A stretch of DNA of 20,985 nt from Novosphingobium sp. (GCA_028697875.1 JAQVEQ010000019.1:1-20985), one strand, 5' to 3'. Positions 8,199 to 14,869 are shown, numbered from the stretch's first letter. The notes: generated by a model not told the origin, from the letters alone. Translations and numbers: made by a program.

Positions 8199-8470
8199 AA
8201 AGCTGAACGTACCTTCGTTTCGCCCGAAACCTTCTTCCGGCGACGCGGACGAAACGCGCCGGAACCGAAAGCTGGCAGCAATAAAGCCACACACCTCCCA
8301 ACTTACGTTGACATTCATAACGCAGATTCGGCGTCTGCGCGACTGTTTTCAGTCAATCCCGTGTCGTTGTCCGGCAGCGGGATTTCTCCGGCGCAAAAAA
8401 AGTTCGCGAATCGCGCCCGGCGATACACGCCCGCTTGCCACCCCGTGCATGCTTGGGCACAGAGGCGGCC
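8199..8470. promoter_or_regulatory. Divergent control region between cold-shock and TerC genes
   Basis: This 272-base stretch separates two divergent genes. It holds two small hairpins, CGCAGA/TCTGCG (8321-8326, 8334-8339) and GACTG-TTTT-CAGTC (8341-8354), and an A7 run near 8396-8402. A perfect TTGACA occurs at 8308-8313 on the plus strand, but no -10 element is at the right distance. The part nearest the cold-shock gene is probably its long 5' leader, as seen in other cold-shock mRNAs. I cannot place either start site. Confidence 0.45.
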
Positions 8471-9277
8471 ATGGAAATTATTGCACTCCTTTCCGATCCC
8501 GCCGCCTGGGCCGCGCTTCTCACGCTGATCGTGCTGGAAGTCGTTCTGGGCATCGACAACCTCGTCTTCATCGCCATCCTGTCGAACAAGCTGCCGCCCG
8601 AACAGCAGGCGAATGCCCGCCGTATCGGGCTCAGCCTGGCGCTGGTCATGCGGATCGCGCTGCTGATGCTGATCGGCTGGATCGTGACCTTGCAGACGCC
8701 GCTGTTCGACCTCGGGATTTCGGGCGGCGAAGGCGTGCATGGCGAACCGGCCTTCGAGACGGCCTTTTCGGGCCGCGACCTGATTCTCCTGGCCGGCGGT
8801 TTCTTCCTCCTGTGGAAGGCGACCAAGGAAATCCATCACAGCATCGACCCGGAACCGGCGAGCGGGACCTTGCTCGACCACAAGAAGGGCGTGGCCCAGA
8901 TCACTTTCACGGCGGCGATCGTGCAGATCATCGCGCTCGATCTCGTCTTTTCGATCGATTCGATTCTCACGGCCGTCGGTATGACCGACCACGTCCCGAT
9001 CATGGTCACGGCAGTAATCATCACCGTGTCGCTGATGCTGGTCGCGGCCGATCCGCTGGCCAGGTTCATCGAAAAGAACCCGACCCTGGTGATGCTGGCG
9101 CTCGCATTTCTGGTGATGATCGGGCTGGTCCTGATTGCCGACGGTTTCGGGTTCCATGTCCCCAAAGGCTATATCTACGCCGCCATGGGCTTCTCGGTTG
9201 CCGTGGAAATGCTCAATATGGCCGGCAGGAACCGCCGGGCCAAGCGGGCACGCGAAGAAAGGAAAATTACGTCATGA
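8471..9277 (+). CDS. TerC-family integral membrane protein
   Basis: The 268-residue protein has about seven hydrophobic segments. The two family signature sites are VVLGIDNLVF (residues 24-33) and DLVFSIDSI (157-165), each with acidic residues inside the membrane that are thought to handle metal ions, probably manganese or calcium efflux. The C-terminus is a basic tail (RNRRAKRAREERK). I chose ATG 8471, which has AGAGG 5 bases upstream, over an in-frame ATG at 8435. The name derives from tellurite resistance, but no other tellurite genes are here, so a metal-homeostasis role is more likely. It overlaps the next gene by 4 bases. Confidence 0.88.
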   Translation: MEIIALLSDPAAWAALLTLIVLEVVLGIDNLVFIAILSNKLPPEQQANARRIGLSLALVMRIALLMLIGWIVTLQTPLFDLGISGGEGVHGEPAFETAFSGRDLILLAGGFFLLWKATKEIHHSIDPEPASGTLLDHKKGVAQITFTAAIVQIIALDLVFSIDSILTAVGMTDHVPIMVTAVIITVSLMLVAADPLARFIEKNPTLVMLALAFLVMIGLVLIADGFGFHVPKGYIYAAMGFSVAVEMLNMAGRNRRAKRAREERKITS

Positions 9278-9711
9278 CCGATTTTCGCAAGCTGGAAGAG
9301 GGCATGTTCGCCAGTCCGCAGATTGAGCCGGCGGATATCGCCCATGCGAAGGAACTGGGCGTAACGCTGGTCATCAACAACCGGCCGGACGGCGAGGAGC
9401 CGTTTCAGACCACCGGGGCGGAAATCGAAGCGGCGGCGCGCGCGGCCGGCATGGACTATCTTGCCATTCCCGTCACTCAGGCGGGCATGGGCCATGCGCA
9501 GGTCGAGGCCATGGCCGAAGCGCTGGCGAATGCCGGGGGGCCGGTCCTCGCCTATTGCCGCTCGGGCACGCGTTCGACCTTTCTCTGGTCGCTTGCCCAG
9601 GCCAGCCGGGGCCGCAACGTGGACGAGATCATGGGGGCCGCGGCGAAGGGCGGCTACGACGTCGCGCCGATCCGGCAAATGATGGAAATGCTGTCCACTT
9701 CGGCCGGGTAA
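9274..9711 (+). CDS. DUF442 / TIGR01244-type phosphatase-like protein
   Basis: The 145-residue protein resembles the beta-lactamase-hydrolase-like phosphatase domain (DUF442), a dual-specificity-phosphatase fold. It begins with the typical M-T-D-F-R-K-L and contains the P-loop CRSGTRS (95-101), with the nucleophile Cys95 and Arg101, preceded by P-V-L-A-Y. An upstream V-I-N-N-R-P-D-G-E (33-41) is also a family feature. Its substrate is unknown; relatives act in sulfide metabolism when fused to other domains, but none are here. The ATG overlaps the TerC stop as ATGA (9274-9277), so it is translationally coupled and probably works with TerC. Confidence 0.85.
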   Translation: MTDFRKLEEGMFASPQIEPADIAHAKELGVTLVINNRPDGEEPFQTTGAEIEAAARAAGMDYLAIPVTQAGMGHAQVEAMAEALANAGGPVLAYCRSGTRSTFLWSLAQASRGRNVDEIMGAAAKGGYDVAPIRQMMEMLSTSAG

Positions 9712-9719
9712 CGGCGCCA

Positions 9720-10121
9720 TCACGCCGGAGGGAGGATTCCGGCCGTTTCGAGCGCTTGCAGGATCCCGCCGATCGCCGCGCGGGCTTCGCTGTCCACGGT
9801 CGCTCCGCCCGAAGGCGCGGCCACGGGCGAGGCCGCCTGCCAGCCATCGGCGTAGCGCCGGTCCTGCCCCGCCGTGCGGTCGAAGGCGCGCATTCCGTCG
9901 CGCGGGCTGACGAACAGCCAGGTTCCGCCCTGGCGGCACGCGATCGTGCCGTCGCGCCCCGTCCAGTCGCCGGTCGCGGAGGAACCGACCAGCCAGCAAT
10001 CGCCATCGGCCGGTGTGGCCGGCGGTTCGCTCGCCTCGCCTTCCACGGCGAGGTGGAGCAAGGCATCGGCCAGGCAAAGGGCTTCGTTGACAGTGAATTC
10101 CTTCTGCGCCTGCCCAGCGAG
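9720..10121 (-). pseudogene. DUF2793 gene remnant of a gene transfer agent cluster (start lost)
   Basis: From about 10121 the frame reads LAGQAQKEFTVNEAL, then VEGEASEPP, DGDCWLVG, GTWLFVSPRDGMRAFDR, and ends at TGA 9722-9720. These are hallmark DUF2793 segments, a domain found at the end of GTA/prophage clusters in sphingomonads. About 133 codons remain, nearly the whole domain, but the first dozen residues and any ATG are missing. Upstream in this frame is terminase sequence read out of frame, with a TGA near 10200. A gene caller can only start it at the internal TTG 10061. It converges on the DUF442 gene, 8 bases away. Confidence 0.82.
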
Positions 10122-10578
10122 CGTGGCTGTGCTGCGGGCCGCGCAGGCTTTCCGGCTCGGCCGCGGAATAGAGGAAGGCCTGCGCCCCGCTGGGCCAGGT
10201 CAGGCGGCGCAGCGAGGGTTCGAAGACCGGGCGCTTGTCCGGCCGGTGGCAGGCGATCAATCCGCTTTCCCCGTCGACCATGACCGCGCGCGCTTCGGCC
10301 AGCGACGCGGCGACCAGCGCGATTCGCGCCTGCGGGTTGCGGCGGGCGATCGCGCGGACCCATTCGGCCCCGCTGCGGGTCTTGCCGAAGCCGCGCCCGG
10401 CGCAGACCAGCCACAGCCGCCAGCCGCCCGGCGGGGGCGATTGGCCGGGGCGGGCCCAGATGTCCCAGTCGTGGCGCAAGGCGCGCCGTTCTCCGGGGGC
10501 GAGACCCGCCAGCGCAGCTTCCCGCTCGGGCCATTCGCGGGACAGTAGCCATTCGCGCAGGCCGGCGGCATCAGTCAT
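10120..10578 (-). pseudogene. 5' fragment of GTA large terminase (TerL), truncated
   Basis: The ATG at 10578 overlaps the end of the small-terminase-like gene by 8 bases. About 153 residues match GTA-type large terminase: W-P-E-R-E-A near the start, the Walker A GRGFGKTRSG (61-70), A-E-W-V-R, V-A-A-S-L-A-E-A-R and finally SLRGPQHSHA (144-153). In intact enzymes this last motif runs directly into the Walker B region W-C-D-E-L-A-K-W; here it stops and the DNA continues in another frame as DUF2793. The Walker B and the whole nuclease domain are lost, so it cannot package DNA. The same frame stays open by chance to about 9175, which could mislead annotation. Confidence 0.85.
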
Positions 10579-11125
10579 GGCGGGTTTCATGACCGGCCGG
10601 GCGGTGGATGCCGTCGTCGGCCAGCAGCAGTTCGACGTCCCGTTCGCGCCTGCGCATCGCGTCCAGCTTGGCATGGAGCGAGGCGAGCACCGCGTCTTCG
10701 TCTTCGTCCGCGATCCGGGCGCGTTCCTGTTCGGCGGTCTGGCGGTGGGCGGCCAGCAGGCGGATGGCGTTGGCCACGTCCAGCTTGCGATCCGGCGCAT
10801 GGCCGCGCAGGCAGGCCAGCACTTCCATTTCGAGATGCTCGTAACCCTCGAACAGCGCGGCGCGCCACTGGGCGGCGAAGTCGTGATGTTCGCGCCGCGT
10901 CTTGTAGGCGCGGCTGGGCGCGATCCCGGCCGCGGCGGCGCTGGCGGTGACGTTGGACGTGGCGGCCAGCGCCTGGAGGAAATAGGTCCGCCAGTGCTTG
11001 TTGATCCGGTCCGGTTCGCCTTCCTCGCGTTTCTGTTCGGGGCTGATCTTGGTCTGCGGCGGCTGTTTCCTGCGCGGCTTGCGGGCACGCGTCATGGCGC
11101 CCGGCGCCGGTTCCGGCTGGGTCAT
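10571..11125 (-). CDS. GTA small-terminase-like DNA-packaging protein (gp1-like)
   Basis: The 184-residue protein has a basic, low-complexity N-terminus (RARKPRRKQPP), then an HTH-like segment HWRTYFLQALAATSNVTASA and AAAGIAPSRAYKTRRE, followed by FEGYEHLEMEVLACLRG and a charged C-terminal helix. This resembles the gene just upstream of the large terminase in alphaproteobacterial GTA clusters, where it is the DNA-recognising small terminase. The start is ATG 11125 with AAGGA about 11 bases upstream; the open frame to 11461 is not coding. The gene is intact even though its partner terminase is destroyed. Its only remaining plausible activity would be DNA binding. Confidence 0.75.
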   Translation of the reverse strand: MTQPEPAPGAMTRARKPRRKQPPQTKISPEQKREEGEPDRINKHWRTYFLQALAATSNVTASAAAAGIAPSRAYKTRREHHDFAAQWRAALFEGYEHLEMEVLACLRGHAPDRKLDVANAIRLLAAHRQTAEQERARIADEDEDAVLASLHAKLDAMRRRERDVELLLADDGIHRPAGHETRHD

Positions 11126-11186
11126 CGTGGCTGGTCCTTTCAGGGAAGGGGCGGGGGTGTCCGCCCGACTCGCTCTATCGCGATGT

Positions 11187-11204
11187 TCCGGTTCTCTAAC
11201 CGAA
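11187..11204. promoter_or_regulatory. Palindromic operator candidate over the -10
   Basis: The plus strand reads TTCCGGTT-CTCT-AACCGAA: arms CGGTT (11189-11193) and AACCG (11198-11202) pair exactly, and outer TTC/GAA also match if one C is bulged. It overlaps the -10 element at 11193-11198, where a dimeric repressor would block transcription. Confidence 0.4.
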
Positions 11205-11221
11205 TAGCGTGACGATGTCAA
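11193..11221 (-). promoter_or_regulatory. Sigma70-like promoter of the GTA remnant
   Basis: Read on the minus strand, TTGACA (11221-11216) is separated by exactly 17 bases from TAGAGA (11198-11193), about 70 bases before the ATG of the small-terminase-like gene. The -35 matches the consensus fully; the -10 matches partly. It is the best promoter match I see in the window. Confidence 0.6.
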
Positions 11222-11347
11222 TAGAAAAGTGCCAAATAGGTTAAACGATGGCGCTTGCCGCCCGGCGTGACGGTCTGTAGATCGCGTGGGCCCGCGCGCC
11301 ATGGCGATGGACGGGCGGTTCGACTGGCGCTTGGGAGAATCCCCCGG

Positions 11348-11983
11348 ATGTTGCGGCGATTGTACGACTGGACGATGGACAAGGCCGCGCATCCCCATGC
11401 GGTCTGGTGGCTGGCACTGTTCAGCTTCGCCGAATCGAGCTTCTTCCCGATCCCGCCCCATCCGCTGCTCGGCCTGATGTGCCTGGCCGAACCGAAGAAG
11501 GCGCTGCGCTACGCGCTTGTCACGACCGTCGCTTCGGTGATCGGCGGGCTGGTCGGCTACATGATCGGCTATTTCCTCTACGAAACCGTCGGCGCGACGC
11601 TGATTTCCGCCCTCGGGCTGAGCGAGGCCTATCCCCGGGCGGCCTGTTACCTGAACGAAAACGCCTCGTGGGTGATCTTCACCGCCGCGGTCACGCCGAT
11701 CCCGTTCAAGCTGCTGACGATCACGGCCGGCGTGGTGAAGATGCCGCTGGCGCAGTTCCTGATCGCGTCGATCGCGGGCAGGTCGCTCATCTTCATGGTG
11801 GTGGGCGTGCTGTTCCGCCTGTTCGGCGCGCCGATCAAGCAGGTGATCGACCGCTATTTCGGCCTTGTCACCACCGCGTTCCTGGTGCTGCTGGTCGGCG
11901 GGTTCGTGGCGCTGACGCAGGTCGGCCGTGGCGGCGGGGACGGCGCGCAGGACAAGTGCGCCACTGCCGCGCCGCCGCGATAG
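11348..11983 (+). CDS. YqaA/DedA (VTT) family membrane protein
   Basis: The 211-residue inner-membrane protein belongs to the VTT/DedA superfamily, whose members move lipids such as undecaprenyl phosphate or phospholipids between leaflets. Family motifs are F-A-E-S-S-F-F-P-I-P-P near residues 27-37, the re-entrant G-G-L-V-G-Y-M-I-G-Y-F (66-76) and TPIPFKLLTITAG (116-128). I chose ATG 11348, with GGGAGA about 10 bases upstream, because homologues begin M-L-R-R-L-Y-D-W; the frame is open to 11255. It converges on spt with an 18-base gap. Confidence 0.85.
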   Translation: MLRRLYDWTMDKAAHPHAVWWLALFSFAESSFFPIPPHPLLGLMCLAEPKKALRYALVTTVASVIGGLVGYMIGYFLYETVGATLISALGLSEAYPRAACYLNENASWVIFTAAVTPIPFKLLTITAGVVKMPLAQFLIASIAGRSLIFMVVGVLFRLFGAPIKQVIDRYFGLVTTAFLVLLVGGFVALTQVGRGGGDGAQDKCATAAPPR

Positions 11984-12001
11984 TCCGCGCGTTTCGCCGG
12001 A

Positions 12002-13201
12002 TCAGACGATCCCGACCGCCTTGCCCGCGCGTTCGAACATGCCGAGGATCGTCTGCACCTGCTCCGCCGAATGTTCGGCGCAGAGCGAACAGCGCAGCAG
12101 CGTCATGTTTGCCGGGGTTGCCGGCGGACGGGCGAGATTGACGTAAAGCCCTTCCTTCAGCAGCGCTTCCCACATCGCCGCGCCGCGTTCGAGATCGGGC
12201 ATGATGACCGCGATGATCGCGCTTTGCGGTTCGCCGGTGCCGAGTTCGAAGCCCAGCGCTTTCAGCCCGCCATGGAGCGTGCGCGAATTTTCCCACAAGT
12301 GGGCGCGCTTGGCCCCGCCGTGCATCAGCTTGCGGATGCTGGTCGCGGCCGTCGCCACCACGCTCGGCGGGAGGCTGGCGGTAAAGACATAGGGGCGGCA
12401 CACCAGCCGCATGATTTCGAACTTGGGGTGGTTCGACACACAGAAGCCGCCGACGGTGCCGACGCTTTTCGAAAAGGTCCCGATCACGAAATCGACCTGG
12501 TCGAGCACGCCCTGTTCCTCGGCCACGCCGCGCCCGTTGGGGCCGATGAAGCCCATCGAGTGCGCTTCGTCGACCAGGACCATCGCATCGTACTTCCTGG
12601 CGACGGCGATCATGTCCTTCAGCGGGGCGATGTCGCCCAGCATCGAATAGACGCCTTCCAGCACGACCAGCTTGCCCGCCCCTTCGGGGATGCGGCGCAG
12701 GCGCTTTCCCATGGCGTCGATGTCGTTGTGCTTGAACGGCACGATCTGCGCATTGCCGAGCGAACAGCCGTCCCAGATCGAGGCGTGGCTGTCGATGTCG
12801 AGGACGATGTAGTCGTCCTTGCCCGCGATGGTCGAAATGATCCCGAGGTTCGCCTGGTAGCCGGTGGAAAACACCATGGCATGATCCATGCCATAGAAAT
12901 CCTTCAGCGCTTCCTCGCACTCCTTATGGCCCTGGTACGTCCCGTTGAGGACGCGGCTGCCGGTGGTGCCGGCCCCGAAATTGTCGAGCGCGTCCTTGCC
13001 CGCCTGGATCACGTCCGGGTCGAACGTCATGCCCATGTAGTTGTAGGTGCCGAGCAGGATCGTCTCGCGCCCGTTGCAGATCGCCCGGGTGGGGGAGAGC
13101 ACTTTCTCCATCACCAGGTTGAACGGGTCTTCCACCCCGCTCGCCAGCAGGGCTTCGCGCTGCTGGATCAGGGGGTCGAACTTCGAAAAGAGGTCGGTCA
13201 T
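12002..13201 (-). CDS. spt: Serine palmitoyltransferase
   Basis: This PLP enzyme condenses L-serine with a palmitoyl thioester to 3-ketodihydrosphingosine, the first step of sphingolipid synthesis. The 399-residue protein is very close to the Sphingomonas enzyme as I remember it: TILLGTYNYMGMTFDPDV, DSHASIWDG with the cofactor-stacking His139, VDEAHSMGF (Asp211, His214), the PLP lysine Lys245 in GTFSKSVGTVGG, and LARPPATPAN near the end. It is soluble, as in other bacteria. I chose ATG 13201 (MTDLFSKFDP); its ribosome site is poor, so coupling to the acp gene 7 bases upstream may drive translation. An ATG at 13237 is in frame but inside acp. Confidence 0.95.
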   Translation of the reverse strand: MTDLFSKFDPLIQQREALLASGVEDPFNLVMEKVLSPTRAICNGRETILLGTYNYMGMTFDPDVIQAGKDALDNFGAGTTGSRVLNGTYQGHKECEEALKDFYGMDHAMVFSTGYQANLGIISTIAGKDDYIVLDIDSHASIWDGCSLGNAQIVPFKHNDIDAMGKRLRRIPEGAGKLVVLEGVYSMLGDIAPLKDMIAVARKYDAMVLVDEAHSMGFIGPNGRGVAEEQGVLDQVDFVIGTFSKSVGTVGGFCVSNHPKFEIMRLVCRPYVFTASLPPSVVATAATSIRKLMHGGAKRAHLWENSRTLHGGLKALGFELGTGEPQSAIIAVIMPDLERGAAMWEALLKEGLYVNLARPPATPANMTLLRCSLCAEHSAEQVQTILGMFERAGKAVGIV

Positions 13202-13208
13202 CTTTTGC

Positions 13209-13451
13209 TTAGTCGCCCTGCAGCTTGCACACGGCATCGACGAGCTGGCCGTAATTCTCGATCTCGGCCTGCTGGTTCATGCTGATGATGATGTCGAACT
13301 CGTCCTCGATCGCGGCGACGAAGTCCATCACCGTCAGGCTGTCGAACTCGAGGTCGCCGGCAAAGGTCGTGTCGTCGCCGACGGAAATGCCCTTCTTGTT
13401 GAAGGGCTCGATCAGGCCGCGAATGCGGGCGTCTATTTCTGCACGGTCCAT
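13209..13451 (-). CDS. Acyl carrier protein paired with serine palmitoyltransferase
   Basis: The 80-residue acidic protein is an acyl carrier protein. The phosphopantetheine attachment site is Ser38 in D-L-E-F-D-S-L-T-V-M-D-F. ATG 13451 has AGGA about 10 bases upstream (the open frame to 13484 is less likely). It lies 7 bases upstream of spt on the same strand, so it is most likely the dedicated acyl donor carrier for spt rather than the general fatty-acid ACP. Caulobacter and sphingomonads have the same pairing by my recollection. Confidence 0.9.
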   Translation of the reverse strand: MDRAEIDARIRGLIEPFNKKGISVGDDTTFAGDLEFDSLTVMDFVAAIEDEFDIIISMNQQAEIENYGQLVDAVCKLQGD

Positions 13452-13472
13452 GGGGGGAATTCCTGACAGTTG

Positions 13473-13504
13473 ATTGCGGCGCAAAAGCGGCGGCGGGCCG
13501 CAAT
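13473..13504 (-). terminator. Hairpin between divK-like gene and acp
   Basis: ATTGCGGC at 13473-13480 pairs perfectly with GCCGCAAT at 13497-13504 (8 bp, 16-base loop). It begins 3 bases after the stop of the divK-like gene. No T-run follows on the minus strand, so it may be a weak terminator or an RNA-stabilising hairpin rather than a strong stop. A TTGACA overlapping the stop (13510-13505, minus) could be the -35 for acp-spt, but the -10 at the proper distance (CTTTTG) is poor. Confidence 0.4.
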
Positions 13505-13506
13505 TG

Positions 13507-13896
13507 TCAAGCGGCAGCTTCCTGCCCGCGCCCTTCCAGCAGCCCGCGCACCGCGTTCATGAACGGGCCGATCGACACCGGCTTGGCCAGATAGCCTTCG
13601 GCCCCGGCCTCCCTGATCCGCTCCTCGTCGCCTTTCCCGGCATAGGCGGTCACGGCCAGCACCGGCGTGTTGCGCAAGGCGGTGTCGCGCTTCATTTCCG
13701 CGATCAGGTCGAGCCCCGACACGTTCGGCAGCTGGATGTCCATGATGACGAGGTTGGGCACGAAATCGCGCGCGCGGGGCAGGGCGCTTTCCCCGTCGCC
13801 CACCGGCTCGACCGAAAAGCCGTTGGCGGCCAGCACGTCGCAGAACAATTTCCGGTTGAGGTCGTTGTCCTCGACAACGAGGATGCGTTTCATCAT
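13507..13896 (-). CDS. divK: Single-domain response regulator, DivK-like
   Basis: The 129-residue protein is a lone receiver domain with no output domain. The acidic pocket is E9-D10, the phosphoacceptor Asp53 is in VIMDIQLP, and Thr83 and Lys105 (L-A-K-P-V-S) complete the switch residues. The strong resemblance to DivK is in KRILVVEDNDLNRKLFCDVL and PVLAVTAYAGKGDEERI. DivK controls the cell cycle by modulating DivJ/PleC/DivL kinases upstream of CtrA. Two adjacent ATGs (13896, 13893) follow AGGGG; either may be used. The gene is divergent from DUF3572 and lies upstream of acp-spt on the same strand. Confidence 0.8.
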   Translation of the reverse strand: MMKRILVVEDNDLNRKLFCDVLAANGFSVEPVGDGESALPRARDFVPNLVIMDIQLPNVSGLDLIAEMKRDTALRNTPVLAVTAYAGKGDEERIREAGAEGYLAKPVSIGPFMNAVRGLLEGRGQEAAA

Positions 13897-13917
13897 CTTG
13901 CCCCTGTCGCATTTCGT

Positions 13918-13929
13918 CCCCAATTGGGG
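13918..13929. promoter_or_regulatory. Perfect 12-bp palindrome in the divK/DUF3572 intergenic region
   Basis: CCCCAATTGGGG is an exact palindrome centred 22-25 bases upstream of the divK-like ATGs, within the 74-base gap between divergent genes. It is a plausible operator, but I cannot name a regulator. Confidence 0.35.
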
Positions 13930-13970
13930 CGCGCGGGCGTTTTACGTGTCCTGAAAGGCGGTGACAAATC

Positions 13971-14243
13971 ATTTACGGTGCGGAACGAGGCGGAACCGAT
14001 CCCGAAGCGCTGGCACTGGCCGCGCTCGGCTGGATCCTGTCCGACGAGGACCGGGCGGCGCGTCTGCTCGCGCTCACCGGCCTGACGCCCGACGCCTTGC
14101 GCGCGGGGCTGACCGATACCTCCGTGCTGGGCGCGGTGATGGATTTCCTCGCCGCGCACGAGCCGGACCTCGCCGCCGCGGCGGAAACTATCGGGGTCGA
14201 GCCGGTTACGCTGGCTGCGGCGGGCCGGGAGCTGTCGCGATGA
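13971..14243 (+). CDS. DUF3572 protein with apparent non-AUG start
   Basis: The frame reads DPEALALAALGWILSDEDRA, ...LLALTGLTPDALRAGL, ...VMDFLAAHEPDLAAAAE and ends at TGA 14243. This matches DUF3572, a small alphaproteobacterial family of unknown function. The in-frame stop at 13962-13964 leaves only CAA ATC ATT TAC GGT GCG before the conserved region: there is no ATG, GTG or TTG until codons inside the domain. I place the start at ATT 13971 (90 residues); ATC 13968 is also possible, with AAAGG 9 bases before it. A one-base sequencing error or a frameshift from GTG 13961 are alternatives. The stop overlaps the next ATG (ATGA). Confidence 0.65.
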   Translation: MYGAERGGTDPEALALAALGWILSDEDRAARLLALTGLTPDALRAGLTDTSVLGAVMDFLAAHEPDLAAAAETIGVEPVTLAAAGRELSR

Positions 14244-14869
14244 GCCGCCCGTTGCTCGTCTCCGACTGCGACGAGGTGCTGCTGCACATGATCGTCCATT
14301 TCCGCGAATGGCTGGGCGAGGCGCACGACATCGAATTCCGCCTGGAAGGGCACGATTTCGCCACTGCCATGCGCCATCGCGCGGATGGCCGGCCGGTCGC
14401 GCTGGAGGACATCTGGCCCCTGCTCAACGGCTTCTTCGACAAGGAAATGCACCGCCAGACGCCGATCGAGGGCGCGGTCCAGGCACTCAACGCGCTGGCC
14501 GAGGATGCCGACGTGGTGATTCTCACCAACCTGTCCGATCACCGGCAGGACGACCGCGTGCGCCAGCTGGCCGGGCACGGCATCCATGCGCGGGTCTTCA
14601 CCAACCAGGGTCCCAAGGGCCCGGCCCTGCGCGCCATCGTCGAGGAATACAATCCCAGCCGGACGGTCTTCATCGACGATCTGGCGCAGCACCACGAATC
14701 GGTTGCCGGGGAAGTTCCCGGCGTCGTCCGGCTGCACATGGTCGGCGAACCCACTGTCGCGCCGCATATCCCCTGCGCCCACGAACGGGGCCATGCCCAC
14801 GCGCGGATCGACCGGTGGGAAGAGGCCTTGCCATGGCTGCGCGAAAAATTGCATGGGACCGGGTCATGA
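14240..14869 (+). CDS. HAD-superfamily hydrolase
   Basis: The 209-residue protein shows all four HAD motifs: S-D9-C-D11-E at the N-terminus (nucleophile and acid/base), Thr96 in V-I-L-T-N-L-S, Lys126 in N-Q-G-P-K-G and Asp146-Asp147 in V-F-I-D-D-L. It should be a phosphatase or related phosphotransferase; the substrate is unknown. The C-terminus has a cluster of histidines (176-187). ATG 14240 has GGGAG 9 bases upstream and overlaps the DUF3572 stop; the frame is open upstream, but that is the DUF3572 coding region. Its own stop overlaps the next ATG (ATGA at 14866-14869). Confidence 0.85.
   Translation: MSRPLLVSDCDEVLLHMIVHFREWLGEAHDIEFRLEGHDFATAMRHRADGRPVALEDIWPLLNGFFDKEMHRQTPIEGAVQALNALAEDADVVILTNLSDHRQDDRVRQLAGHGIHARVFTNQGPKGPALRAIVEEYNPSRTVFIDDLAQHHESVAGEVPGVVRLHMVGEPTVAPHIPCAHERGHAHARIDRWEEALPWLREKLHGTGS

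Noticed and set aside
8308..8336. Perfect TTGACA as promoter of the TerC gene
   Set aside because: At 16-18 bases downstream the sequence is GC-rich with no -10-like hexamer.
8471..9277. A tellurite-resistance system
   Set aside because: Only the TerC-family membrane protein is present; no TerD/TerZ-type or other ter genes are near.
9175..11088. A very long minus-strand open frame spanning the terminase start and the DUF442 gene
   Set aside because: Only 10120-10578 has recognisable protein character. Beyond that it is an out-of-frame reading of DUF2793 and antisense of DUF442, kept open by high GC.
11126..11461. N-terminal extension of the small-terminase-like protein to 11461
   Set aside because: The added part covers the promoter and the start of the divergent YqaA gene and has no protein-like character; ATG 11125 has a good ribosome site.
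12071..13285. A 404-codon plus-strand open frame opposite spt
   Set aside because: It is the antisense of spt; the composition is random-like.
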